A stretch of DNA of 46,489 bases, taken from assembly GCF_001640365.1 (NCBI RefSeq), contig NZ_LWMI01000037.1, forward strand, positions 1 to 46,489, read 5' to 3'. This document shows positions 1 to 7,854 of this stretch, in pieces. Below the pieces are notes generated by a model. It had not been told where the DNA came from and did no database searches. It saw nothing but the letters and a program-made list of their open reading frames with translations. How positions within the stretch are numbered: the stretch's first letter is position 1; each line of letters begins with the position of its first letter. The position numbers and the translations under genes were made by a program. This DNA comes from Candidatus Arsenophonus triatominarum (GTDB taxonomy: Bacteria; Pseudomonadota; Gammaproteobacteria; Enterobacterales; Enterobacteriaceae).

Positions 1-728
1 CTCTGTTTCAGGGTGGGACGCCATCACCAATGACACACCGGCCCGTGTCGGGTCACAGGTAGAATCCCGCATTGCCTTTGAAACACGCCGCCGCCAATCA
101 GTGGCGCGCAACGGTCGTAATACCGATGGTGCGATGAAAGCGGCCCTACTGGAAACCCAAGGTGTGACGGATGCGTATGTCTGGTCAAACCGAACAAGGG
201 AGACGGTTACTATCGGCACGACTCTTTATCCGGTTAAACCGCATTCCGTTTTTATTTGTGTGAATGGTGGCAACGATACCGATATCGCCGAGACGATCTT
301 CCAGTATTACAATCCTGGCGCGGACATGAATGGGGATACCACCTTTACTGTTTATGACTAAAGAGAACGACTCGCCGCCTTACCCGCAATATGTGATGCA
401 GTGGCAGCGAGCCACCCCATTAAGCGTCTATTTTTCCGTCAACATTGATAAAAGTCTCAATCCTCCCTGTGACATTACCGAGCAAGTTAAAAAAACAGTT
501 ATTCGCGTGTTTAATGGCGAGGTAGAAGGTATTCAACGTGCGGGCATAGGGGCAACCCTGAATGTGGGTAAATACTACGCGCCGATTATTGCGATTGAGC
601 CTTATTCGGTGAGTGTCGTATCAGTGATGATATCCCAAGACGGCAAAAACTGGCTGTCTGCGTTAACACCAGGCGTGGCGCAAGTCCCCGTTTTGCAAGC
701 CGATAACATTCACGTGGAGTTAAGATGA
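1..728 (+). pseudogene. Baseplate J-like protein, 3' part, frameshifted
   Basis: This is the C-terminal part of a baseplate wedge protein of the P2 gpJ / Mu gp47 group. The reading frame is open from base 2, so the true start lies outside the window. The first frame stops at 359-361 straight after the residues TTFTVYD. The protein continues in the next frame with KENDSPPYPQY and runs to the TGA at 726-728. Restoring one base near 356-358 would give a continuous product ending in the domain that normally closes these proteins, so I read this as one gene with a single-base loss. The stop overlaps the ATG of the next gene (ATGA), which implies translational coupling. Family assignment rests on the gene order and the general look of the protein. 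Confidence 0.7.
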
Positions 729-1372
729 GTTGGCAAAAAACGGTGCTAAACCAGTACAGTGCCAGCCAGAAATTGCTGTCTGTCATCGCAACATTCGAGC
801 AGGCGGTGAGTCTGGAGTATTTCACTGACCGGTTTCTTGATGAAGTGTGGGATATCACCACCTGCAACCGCTTTGGTCTGGATATGTGGGGGAAAATCGT
901 CAACATTTCACGTTACATCACGGCGGAAGTCGATAACAGCGCGTTTGGGTTTGCGCAGGCAGACGAAGGAAAAGCGGATTATCCCACCCCGTTCAGTGAT
1001 GCCCCTTATTACGCGGGTGTGCAGGAAACCAGAAAAATCCGGCTAGCGGACAACGCTTATCGAACCTTGATACTCAGCAAGGCGTTTTCTAACATCAGTA
1101 TTGCGACTATTCCTGAAATCAATCGCTTCTTACGTTTTCTGTTTAAGGGACGCGGCGAGGCGTTTTGTGTGAATTATCGTGACATGACTATTGGTATTAC
1201 CACCGCCTTTCCCCTAGAACCCTTTGAATTGGCGGTATTGAGAAACAGCGAGGTCACCCCGTTACCTTCTGGGGTACTGATGAATATCAATCAGGTCGTC
1301 GCCCCCTACTTTGGCTTTGCCGAGGATGCCTATCCGTTTAATGAGGGGATGTTTTTTACGGCGGGGCGTTAA
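725..1372 (+). CDS. DUF2612 family tail protein
   Basis: This 215-residue protein has the features of the DUF2612 family, which sits between baseplate J and tail fibre genes in contractile-tail prophages. That is the position usually held by P2 gpI, so a role at the baseplate-fibre junction is likely but inferred. The N-terminal third has the pattern in which a short domain describes the enclosing geometry (FGLDMWGKIVNISRYI). The ATG overlaps the stop of the upstream baseplate gene. No signal peptide or membrane segment is visible. The frame is intact, unlike both of its neighbours. Confidence 0.75.
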   Translation: MSWQKTVLNQYSASQKLLSVIATFEQAVSLEYFTDRFLDEVWDITTCNRFGLDMWGKIVNISRYITAEVDNSAFGFAQADEGKADYPTPFSDAPYYAGVQETRKIRLADNAYRTLILSKAFSNISIATIPEINRFLRFLFKGRGEAFCVNYRDMTIGITTAFPLEPFELAVLRNSEVTPLPSGVLMNINQVVAPYFGFAEDAYPFNEGMFFTAGR

Positions 1373-1401
1373 TCATCCAGTAGAATTTTTTGGAGTATTT
1401 T

Positions 1402-2707
1402 ATGAAAAAAACAGACTTGCCCGCTCGTAAATCCGGTGCCCTTTGGGGCGAATGGTTCACGGCGTGATTTAACGGCGAAAACACCAACCGGCAGTAATCA
1501 GGCTTCTTATGATGCCGGTTTTCCTCCCATTACCATGACGATTAAAGCCGCAGGCGGCTTGCCCCCTGATGGCCGTGACATGAATCAGGCACTTAACGAA
1601 CTATACACCGGCTATCGTTGGCATAATGCGGGCGCGGGTTACCCTTTTGATGCCGATTTTGCCACGGCGATTGGTGGTTATCCGGCGGGGGCGAAAGTGC
1701 CCAATTCCACGAATGACGGTTTTTGGCTAAATACAATAGACGGGAATACGACCAATCCGGAAGTGTTGGATGCCTCCGCAACAGGGTGGGTACCCGTGAA
1801 TAGTTACGGCATCACCAGTATAACCGGACTGGAAACCGGCACGATAACCTTGACTACCTTACAGGCCGCAAAAGAAGAACTGGTCTTCAGTGGCAATCTT
1901 ATTGCTGATACCACCGTAATTTTCCCGCCATGGATAAGAAACTGGACTGTCGCCAATCACTGTCAGGGGAATTTCACCCTGACCTGTAAACCCCTGTCAG
2001 GGACTGGTGTTGTACTGCCCAGTGGCAGAAATGTTATCCGTTGCGATGGTTCACAGATTATTTTTGCTATCCTCGTTGCGTCGCTCACTCAACACGGTCT
2101 CACACGGTTAAGTAGCGCCACTGACAGCAATGATGAAACGCTGGCCGCCACACCCAAAGCCGTCAAAGCCGCTTATGACTTGGCGAAAACCGTAAGTATT
2201 GACGGAATTTATCCGGTAGGGATTGTTGTCTGGTTTGCTCAAAATAAAAATCCCAATACCTTATTTCCAAATACAAAATGGCAATACATTGGTGAAAATA
2301 AAACCATTCGTTTAGCAAAAGCAGATGGTTCTAATGTATTCACTACCGGAGGCGCTGATGCTATTAAGCTGACAGAAGCCCAATTACCCGCTCACGGGCA
2401 CACTTTTTCAGCAACAACCAGTAGCTATGATTATGGTACTAAAAATACGAATGCAACGGGTAATCATGCACATAATTTTGCAGGCGTTGTACGTGACCCA
2501 TGGAATGCAAGAGGCGATGACGGTAATCCTAATCAATGGAAACCAAGGGCTCAAAATACATCACAAGCGGGGAACCACTCACATACTGTTACTATCGGTG
2601 CACACACCCATTCTGTTTCAGGTACAACGGGAAAGACGGGAAGTAGTAGCGAAATTAATATAACGAATGCTTTTATTACGCTAATGGGCTGGTACAGAAT
2701 CAGTTAA
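1402..2707 (+). pseudogene. Tail fibre protein with His-rich tip, frameshifted near the start
   Basis: The receptor-binding fibre of the left prophage. The ATG at 1402 has a ribosome site (TTGGAG) and opens MKKTDLPARK, but this frame stops after about 21 codons. The long frame, from GTG 1436, has no ribosome site and begins with PFGANG, the segment that normally follows KPV in this family; removing one T near 1432 would join the two. The N-terminal part is the virion-anchoring domain. The C-terminal 150 residues form a collar/tip domain with repeated HxH motifs (AHGH, NHAH, NHSH, AHTH), known in other fibres to coordinate metal ions. The protein ends in NAFITLMGWYRIS, a typical fibre end. The fibre assembly gene follows 10 bases later. 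Confidence 0.8.
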
Positions 2708-2717
2708 GGAATCAAAA

Positions 2718-3275
2718 ATGTTTAGAATTTTTAAAGCCTATACCTACACGAGTGATACACATGAGTTGCTGGGTCCTTGCGATGCTTACACGGATGAAAC
2801 TCATGACATACTGCCTTTTCATACTGAGAAAAAACCAATTGACAAAAAGGAAGGTTTCGCTGTTGTTTTTAATGAACAAAATCAGGAATGGGAATATCAG
2901 GAAGATCATCGCGGTTTGGTTTTGTTTGATACGAAAAGCCGTCAATCTGTCACCCTTGAAAAATTAGGTAAGGTACCGGAATATTTAACATCATTAGCCC
3001 CTCAAAGCGAATATGATGTTTGGGATGGTGAAAAGTGGGTCAAGGATGCAGAAGCTGAAAAATTAGCAGAAAGACAAAAATTAGAAGGCATCAAACAACA
3101 AAAATTATATGATGCCACTCGTGAAATTGCACCCCTTCAAGATGCAGTCGATTTAGAAATGGCCACCGAAGACGAGAAAAAACGACTGATAGCCTGGAAA
3201 AAATATCGGGTTTTTGTGAACCGTACGGATGTTTCAGCTGCACCCGATATTGACTGGCCGAAAAAACCGGATTGA
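2718..3275 (+). CDS. Tail fibre assembly chaperone
   Basis: A 185-residue caudoviral tail fibre assembly (TAP/Tfa) protein. Family members bind the C-terminal tip of the cognate fibre and help it trimerise. The gene directly follows the fibre, as expected for a cognate pair. The visible family traits are the N-terminal small beta domain, the central YDVWDGEKWV motif and the charged helical C-terminal part with LIAWKKYRV and a final DIDWPKKP. The start ATG has a modest ribosome site (AAGGA). The frame is intact although the fibre gene is broken. Confidence 0.88.
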   Translation: MFRIFKAYTYTSDTHELLGPCDAYTDETHDILPFHTEKKPIDKKEGFAVVFNEQNQEWEYQEDHRGLVLFDTKSRQSVTLEKLGKVPEYLTSLAPQSEYDVWDGEKWVKDAEAEKLAERQKLEGIKQQKLYDATREIAPLQDAVDLEMATEDEKKRLIAWKKYRVFVNRTDVSAAPDIDWPKKPD

Positions 3276-3333
3276 CAGATTTTGAGAAGAACCCAAATCT
3301 GACACACTCGAATGATTGAGTTAGGTTCCGGTG

Positions 3334-4293
3334 TCAGGTTAACTGATTTAATTCCTCATCAGACAGACCTGTAGAGAATTTGATGATTTCTTTTTCAACG
3401 CCTTTCTCAAGAAGTTGGCGCGCTATCTTCATGGAAGCCTGTTTTTCGCCCTCAACTTTCCCTTGTTGTATACCTTGTTGCATACCTTGTTGTATACCTT
3501 GTTGTATGCCTTGTTGTATGCCTTGTTGTATGCCTTCTTCTCGTATACCTTGTGCAATATTCATCAATGCCCCCTCATGTTTCTCTGTCTGTCTGGCTAT
3601 CTCTTTGATTAACTTTGCTGGTTGCTCAGCATTGCCTTCTTGGATTAGATAGTTAAACATAGTAATAACTTGATTATCAGTATAATAATTATACGACAAC
3701 AGTTTAACAATACTATTCAGTAGCTCGGCCATATCCCGTCTTCGAATGTGTTTTTGGATAAGCTCCAATAACGCCATTCGCTTATGTTGCATAATCTCAC
3801 CGTCATCAAGCGTGGTGACATCGACTAGCTTAAACGGTTTGGTGTATATCTTTTCCGCAATATCTCTGCCACTAAAGCAGTCTAGCCAGTCAGTACTGTA
3901 AGGATGAGGAGTTTGTTCGCCACAATAAAACAGAATAGGAAAAACGATAGGAAGTTCTTTGTGTCCGGCTTCTAAATGCTTCTGCATGGCTGCCATGCTA
4001 TAGCGCATTAATCGCCAAGCCATGAGTTTATCCGGTGTTGACTGGTGCTCAATCAGCAGATAGAGATAACCTTGTCCCTGCTGGGTATTGACAGAATACA
4101 GGATATCACTCTGATAGCTTTTCATCTCACTATCGACGAATGAGCCAGATTCCACTTTGAGGCTATCCAAATCACACAATGCTTTAATCTCATCCGGTAG
4201 CCAGATATCAAAGAAATCTTTAGCGGTCTCTTTTTCACTTAAAAACTGCTTAAATACCGCATCATGGGGCGTTGGGGTGAATTTTTTACTCAT
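3334..4293 (-). CDS. Rpn family recombination-promoting nuclease (PD-(D/E)XK)
   Basis: A 319-residue protein of the Rpn / Transposase_31 family (PF04754-type). Characterised E. coli Rpn proteins are DNA nucleases that stimulate RecA-independent recombination and have been linked to phage defence. The start MSKKFTPTPHDAVFKQ is the usual family N terminus and has a GAAAG ribosome site; an upstream in-frame extension to 4392 is unlikely. The N-terminal region holds the PD-(D/E)XK core (DILYSV ... LYLLIEHQS). The C-terminal region has a low-complexity run of Ile/Met-Gln-Gln-Gly units encoded by a 12-bp tandem repeat, followed by a charged helix. The gene lies between the two prophage segments and opposite to the fibre genes, so it behaves like mobile cargo. 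Confidence 0.85.
   Translation of the reverse strand: MSKKFTPTPHDAVFKQFLSEKETAKDFFDIWLPDEIKALCDLDSLKVESGSFVDSEMKSYQSDILYSVNTQQGQGYLYLLIEHQSTPDKLMAWRLMRYSMAAMQKHLEAGHKELPIVFPILFYCGEQTPHPYSTDWLDCFSGRDIAEKIYTKPFKLVDVTTLDDGEIMQHKRMALLELIQKHIRRRDMAELLNSIVKLLSYNYYTDNQVITMFNYLIQEGNAEQPAKLIKEIARQTEKHEGALMNIAQGIREEGIQQGIQQGIQQGIQQGMQQGIQQGKVEGEKQASMKIARQLLEKGVEKEIIKFSTGLSDEELNQLT
3461..3532 (-). repeat. 12-bp tandem repeat inside the Rpn gene (six units)
   Basis: Six consecutive 12-base units, on the + strand CCTTGTTGTATA with small variations at positions 9 and 12, encode Q-G-I-Q / Q-G-M-Q units on the minus strand. Because the unit is a multiple of three, gain or loss of copies changes protein length without a frameshift. 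Such repeats are common in this family and presumably vary by slippage. Confidence 0.9.
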
Positions 4294-4385
4294 CCGATTT
4301 CTTTCACAGTTGTTAACATCCCGTTGCGTTATTGAAAACAAATAAGGTACATTGAGTACGCTATTTATTTCATCACAACCCAGCT

Positions 4386-4559
4386 TTAGCAAGGAGACGC
4401 CTCTACTTGCTCAGGGGCATTTTTCTTAATGACTCGGGCTAAATCGGTATGGACTTCGTTTCTCAAGCACCGCGCCTGTCTCTTTGGCTTTTTTTCCGCT
4501 TCAAAAAACCCGTGGACAATTTCATCGTTGGGATACTCAGTCCCACTTAATGGCACCAT
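4386..4559 (-). CDS. Small ORF of unknown function (possible gene remnant)
   Basis: A 57-codon frame on the minus strand starting MVPLSGTEYPNDEIVHGFFE and ending EASPC. The composition looks protein-like (charged, no low complexity), and the frame remains open nine codons upstream of the ATG to a TAG. No convincing ribosome site precedes the ATG. It lies upstream of the Rpn gene, in the same direction. I do not recognise the product; it may be the tail of a gene lost when the region was rearranged. The next 110 bases up to the IS630 end hold nothing I can identify. Confidence 0.35.
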   Translation of the reverse strand: MVPLSGTEYPNDEIVHGFFEAEKKPKRQARCLRNEVHTDLARVIKKNAPEQVEASPC

Positions 4560-4677
4560 ATTAGCAGCGCTGGAGGAAGTTGTTAACTATTAGTTGTTGG
4601 TTGCATGTAAGTGGATTTGTGTAAGTCCGGCTAAACGAATAATTGACTATTTTGAATTGTGAGTAATTTTAGACATA

Positions 4678-5557
4678 TAGCTAGGCGACTTAATTTTGAT
4701 TACAGCATATGTATTAAAAACAGGTCATCGATAGTGCATCCTGTTTCCATCTTTTTACGTTTAGCTTGAGACCATTTATGTTCTATAGGATTTAAATCTG
4801 GTGAATACACAGGCAAATATTCTATCTGGTGTCCTGCGTTTATAATTGCCTGTTCAATATTCTTACCTTTGTGAAAGCTAGCGTTGTCCATAAAAATAAC
4901 AGAATTTTCAGGAAGTTCTGGGAGCAATATTTTTGTGATCCAAACATAAAAAACATCACGATTAATATTGCAATCAAATAATCCGATAGCAAAAAGGGTT
5001 GTTCCCAATAAAGCGCCAATAACATTTGTTCTTCCCTTAGCACCCCAGTTTTTCAGGCCAAAACAACGGTGACCTTTTGGGGAATAGCCGTGAGTTCGTG
5101 GAGTGTCATGTGAAAAACCACTTTCATCAATAAAAACAACAGATTTATCTTTTTTTTCATACTGTTGTCTTTTTTGCTGATGTGCCAGCCTGTCGCTTTC
5201 GTTGGTTTTTGGATGGAATAGAGTTTTTTTATAGGTTAATCCCAGCTTTTTAAGGGATTGCCAAATAGTCTTTTTACAAACACCGAATCGCTCTGCCCGT
5301 TCCTTTTGGTAAGCATCTGGATACTGTTCCACATCTTTTGCTAAAGCATTTTTATCGAGCTTCCTCTTACGTGGCGTTGAATTTTTTGGCTCTGGTCGTT
5401 TAAGCCAACGTACTAAAGACGCTTTTCCAATACGGAATTGTTTCGCAGTTTCTCGAATTGTTAAACCTTCGGCTTTCCTTACAGATATTACTTTACGTCG
5501 AAAATCAATTGTATAACTCATAACACACCTTGTAATCAAAATTAAGTCGCCTAGCTA
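4678..5557 (-). mobile_element. IS630-family insertion sequence, copy 1
   Basis: An 880-bp element bounded by perfect inverted repeats of about 27 bp (TAGCTAGGCGACTTAATTTT and onward) and flanked by TA dinucleotides at 4676-4677 and 5558-5559, the target duplication typical of IS630/Tc1 elements. A second, inverted copy lies at 22867-23748. The element carries a single transposase gene, which is intact here. Confidence 0.93.
4700..5521 (-). CDS. IS630 family transposase
   Basis: A 273-residue IS630-type DDE transposase counted from the ATG of MSYTIDFRRK, which has an AAGGTG ribosome site; an in-frame TTG upstream falls inside the inverted repeat and is less likely. Residues 1-60 are a helix-turn-helix with TIRETAKQFRIGKASLVRWL. 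The second half is the DDE_3 domain: VFIDESGF supplies the first Asp, VIFMDNASFHK the second, and YSPDLNPIEHKW the final acidic residue. The run of seven A in LTYKKTL keeps the frame open, whereas the second copy has nine A and is broken there. Confidence 0.92.
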   Translation of the reverse strand: MSYTIDFRRKVISVRKAEGLTIRETAKQFRIGKASLVRWLKRPEPKNSTPRKRKLDKNALAKDVEQYPDAYQKERAERFGVCKKTIWQSLKKLGLTYKKTLFHPKTNESDRLAHQQKRQQYEKKDKSVVFIDESGFSHDTPRTHGYSPKGHRCFGLKNWGAKGRTNVIGALLGTTLFAIGLFDCNINRDVFYVWITKILLPELPENSVIFMDNASFHKGKNIEQAIINAGHQIEYLPVYSPDLNPIEHKWSQAKRKKMETGCTIDDLFLIHML

Positions 5558-5782
5558 TAACAATTTCTCCGTAGTTAAACGAATGGTTACGGTGGTTTTG
5601 TTCAGCTTTTTATTAAACAGATTTAATAAATACTTAAGATGTGGGTATAGAATTTAAGCGTTGATTTTTTCGCTATATTAAGTATATAGTTAGTGGTAAT
5701 TAATTGATTTTTCTAGGCCGTAGATATAAGTTATATAGCGAAAAGTGAGCGTAACTACTTGATAAATAAGTAAATAACAATG

Positions 5783-5839
5783 ATTTTAAAATCCCTCAGC
5801 CTTAAGGCTGTGCGGGTTCAAGTCCCGCCCTGGGCACCA
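5783..5839 (+). other. attachment-site scar: 3' part of tRNA-Leu(UAA)
   Basis: The sequence TTTTAAAATCCCT, then the variable arm (CAGCCTTAAGGCTG), the T arm (GCGGGTTCAAGTCCCGC) and CCTGGGCACCA reproduces a tRNA-Leu(UAA) from the anticodon loop to the encoded CCA. The 5' half is absent: the bases before 5782 are A+T-rich and do not pair with the acceptor strand. A tRNA 3' fragment right beside an integrase is the hallmark of an att core. A tRNA on the + strand would be complete at the left end of its prophage, so this partial copy is best read as the junction between two prophages or as the right end of a left-hand element. Confidence 0.82.
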
Positions 5840-5967
5840 TAAAATTTTTCATTATAAGTGGTGAAAACTTAGTCTCTTAAGAGTAAATTTTTGTGACTAA
5901 AATCACCTTTCAGAACATCTTCAGAAGATGCTTTCAGAAGATAAGTTAAATCAATTTGAATATTTAT

Positions 5968-6984
5968 TCATTTCTTCTGATTACCTACGACCGGAACGAT
6001 TTCTATTTTTCTGTCATATCTGGCAGTCTGACCAATATTTTTATGACCCGAAATGGCTTGCTTTTCTTGTAGTGTTCCTTCTAAATCAGAGATACCTTTT
6101 GCTTTTAAATCATGAAAGGTAAAATTGAAATCCAATTCAGGGTATTTTTTAGTGGCTTCTTCTTTAGCTTTTAACCATCTACTATTAAAGCCATCTCTGG
6201 TATATGCTTTTCCATTTGCTTGATGTAAAACGTATAAGCTATTAACACCTTCTTTTAACGGTAATTGTTTAGCTAATTTTATAGCTTTAGTTAATCTTTC
6301 AGACCAACCTTTTATCTGGCTTTTTCCTGTTTTCCCTTGTTTGATATAAATTCCTGCTTCCATGAGTTGATCTTTGCGTAATGCTAAAATATCTCCTTGC
6401 CGAGCACAGCAAAGATAGGCTAGTTCCATAGCGATCTGAACAATCAACGGTGAAATAGAATATAATGAGTGATACTCTGTATCTGTAACATAATGGTCAC
6501 GGGCTACTTCTTTGTATTGTTTAACGCCTTTACACGGATTATTTTTTACTAATCCTCGTTCATAGCCCCATCGAAATACTCTGGACATAAAGGATTTTTC
6601 TCTGTTGGCTTGTGTTCTATTCTTCAATCCTCTTTTATCCATATATTTTCTAATATGTTCAGGTTTAATATTATCCGGATTCATTTTACCAAAAACAGGA
6701 ATAACTTTTTTGGAATGTTTTTGATAATCATTCTGCGTGTCTTTCGATAATTCGATAAAATCTGCTGAACATAGAAACTGATTAATCAGCGATTCATAAT
6801 TAAAAATATGTTTCTCGTCATTAACGTATTGTTCGTAATGACTCCAAACAACAGATTTATCTACATTTAGAGCACATAAACGAATTGTACGACCATTTGG
6901 ATGCTTAAACTCGTATGCAGATCTCCCACGAAATACGCGTGGAGGCATCCAATTATCAGCAGGATTTTTTCGCTTTCCAGACAT
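5968..6984 (-). CDS. int: Tyrosine recombinase / phage integrase
   Basis: A 338-residue site-specific integrase that would join and excise the right-hand prophage at the adjacent tRNA-Leu core. The N-terminal part (about 1-55) is an arm-binding domain, residues 60-145 a core-binding SAM-like domain, and 165-330 the catalytic domain. Active-site residues are R195 (CARQGD), K218 region (GKTGK), H291 in FHDLKAKG, H314 in SGHKN and the nucleophile Y323 in ARYDRK. The second catalytic arginine of the HxxR motif is a lysine (K294), a variant known in a subgroup of phage integrases. The gene ends about 130 bp from the tRNA fragment and follows the DUF4224 gene after 2 bp. Confidence 0.93.
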   Translation of the reverse strand: MSGKRKNPADNWMPPRVFRGRSAYEFKHPNGRTIRLCALNVDKSVVWSHYEQYVNDEKHIFNYESLINQFLCSADFIELSKDTQNDYQKHSKKVIPVFGKMNPDNIKPEHIRKYMDKRGLKNRTQANREKSFMSRVFRWGYERGLVKNNPCKGVKQYKEVARDHYVTDTEYHSLYSISPLIVQIAMELAYLCCARQGDILALRKDQLMEAGIYIKQGKTGKSQIKGWSERLTKAIKLAKQLPLKEGVNSLYVLHQANGKAYTRDGFNSRWLKAKEEATKKYPELDFNFTFHDLKAKGISDLEGTLQEKQAISGHKNIGQTARYDRKIEIVPVVGNQKK

Positions 6985-6986
6985 AA

Positions 6987-7205
6987 CTACATAGCTCCGA
7001 AATTTGGTTTCTCAGCAAAATTAATATCAAGTTTTTTTAAAGATGGGTTATTGAAATGTTCCCATGTTGTTTTAGGACGACCATCAGGCCGTTTAATGAA
7101 AAATATTCCGGCTTCTTCTAAAACTTTGCATTGTTTGGATGGTTTTTGGTAACCTGTTAGTTCTTTCATCTGTTCATCTGTAATGAACATAGAATTATTA
7201 TTCAC
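6987..7205 (-). CDS. DUF4224 domain protein (small, integrase-linked)
   Basis: A 72-residue protein starting at a GTG (or ATG six codons later) with a GAGGAC ribosome site. The pattern MFITDEQMKELTGYQKPSKQ and the following IKRPDGRPKTTW is typical of DUF4224 proteins, which are regularly encoded just upstream of phage integrases. The N-terminal half looks like a winged or MerR-type helix-turn-helix, so an excisionase or recombination directionality role is plausible but unproven. The stop lies 2 bp before the int ATG, so the two are almost certainly co-translated. Confidence 0.8.
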   Translation of the reverse strand: MNNNSMFITDEQMKELTGYQKPSKQCKVLEEAGIFFIKRPDGRPKTTWEHFNNPSLKKLDINFAEKPNFGAM

Positions 7206-7307
7206 GTTTATGTCCTCATTTAAAAACTCACACTATTTTCAGGCGCTTCATTGCCCCACAAAAATCAATAGCGAAGCCATGAATGGTTATCTTCGTCTTT
7301 TGTTAGG

Positions 7308-7415
7308 TTAGGGATATAATTTGTGGGGTAGAGTATTAGGATTTATTTGCTGCGTTGTTTGATGCTTTTTTTGGTATTGCCAAGGTGGGTCTGCGAGTAT
7401 CAGGTCATACTTCAC
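7308..7415 (-). pseudogene. Remnant of an MT-A70-type adenine methyltransferase N terminus
   Basis: A GTG start with a perfect ribosome site (AGGAG, 7 bp spacing) opens VKYDLILADPPWQYQKK, the N terminus of phage MT-A70-family N6-adenine methyltransferases including the catalytic DPPW motif. After about 17 family-like residues the frame drifts and stops at codon 36, far short of the usual 160-200 residues. Further on (7206-7290, same strand) the frames contain FLWGNEAPENSVSF and GFAIDFCGAMKRLKIV, sequences seen at the ends of Ash/Icd-like phage proteins. The region between DUF4224 and the next gene is therefore a graveyard of two fused remnants. Confidence 0.55.
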
Positions 7416-7426
7416 TTCATCTCCTG

Positions 7427-7669
7427 TTAAATATACCAGCTTTTACTTTTATGTAAGTCGTCTATTTTTTCTAAGACAGTGATTTTATTACCGCCATTTC
7501 CGGTTAATATTCCGCTTTCTCCATCGGTATCGAATTGATATATCAATCCTTTGTTTGTTAATTTTTTTTCCTTCAATCTAATTATTTTCATCACCTCACC
7601 ATGATAAATAACCTGCATCCCTGCTTTGACATGATGTAACGTTGTTCGGTATTCGTGGATGTTATTCAT
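7427..7669 (-). CDS. Small phage protein of unknown function
   Basis: An 80-residue protein starting MNNIHEYRTTLHHVKAGMQV with a GGAG ribosome site; the upstream in-frame extension to 7714 lacks one. The central part, GMQVIYHGEVMKIIRLKEKK followed by GLIYQFDTDGESGILTG, has the alternating pattern of a small beta-barrel (SH3/KOW-like). It is unlike anything I can name. It is part of the leftward operon, just upstream of the methyltransferase remnant. Confidence 0.6.
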   Translation of the reverse strand: MNNIHEYRTTLHHVKAGMQVIYHGEVMKIIRLKEKKLTNKGLIYQFDTDGESGILTGNGGNKITVLEKIDDLHKSKSWYI

Positions 7670-7794
7670 AGGATTACTCCGATTATTGATTACATGAATG
7701 TAAATGTTGATCAAAACATTAATTTTTATAAGGTTATTTATGGTAGTATTGTTAACGTTGTGTGTTTGTTAACAGTAACATTTTACCTGGTGTT

Positions 7795-7821
7795 GGCCAG
7801 CCTTGCGCTGGTCTTTTTTTT
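7795..7821 (+). terminator. Rightward intrinsic terminator with no gene behind it
   Basis: GGCCAGC-CTTGC-GCTGGTC (7795-7813) forms a 7-bp stem with a G-U pair, followed by a run of T on the + strand. All annotated genes around it point left, so it ends either read-through from outside or a small + strand transcript arising between 7680 and 7780. The 100 bp before it contain an A+T-rich stretch and a GTTAAC...GTTAAC repeat but no clear promoter. Confidence 0.6.
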
Positions 7822-7854
7822 AGTGATGCGGAAATACCAAATAGCTGTCAATTT

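Noticed and set aside
3461..3532. Short tandem repeat as a possible CRISPR or iteron array
   Set aside because: Units are only 12 bp, contiguous and in frame with a coding sequence; there are no spacers.
3380..3652. A + strand frame rich in repeated Cys-Cys-Ile-Pro units
   Set aside because: It is exactly antisense to the QQG repeat of the Rpn gene; the repeats explain the odd composition, and no ribosome site precedes it.
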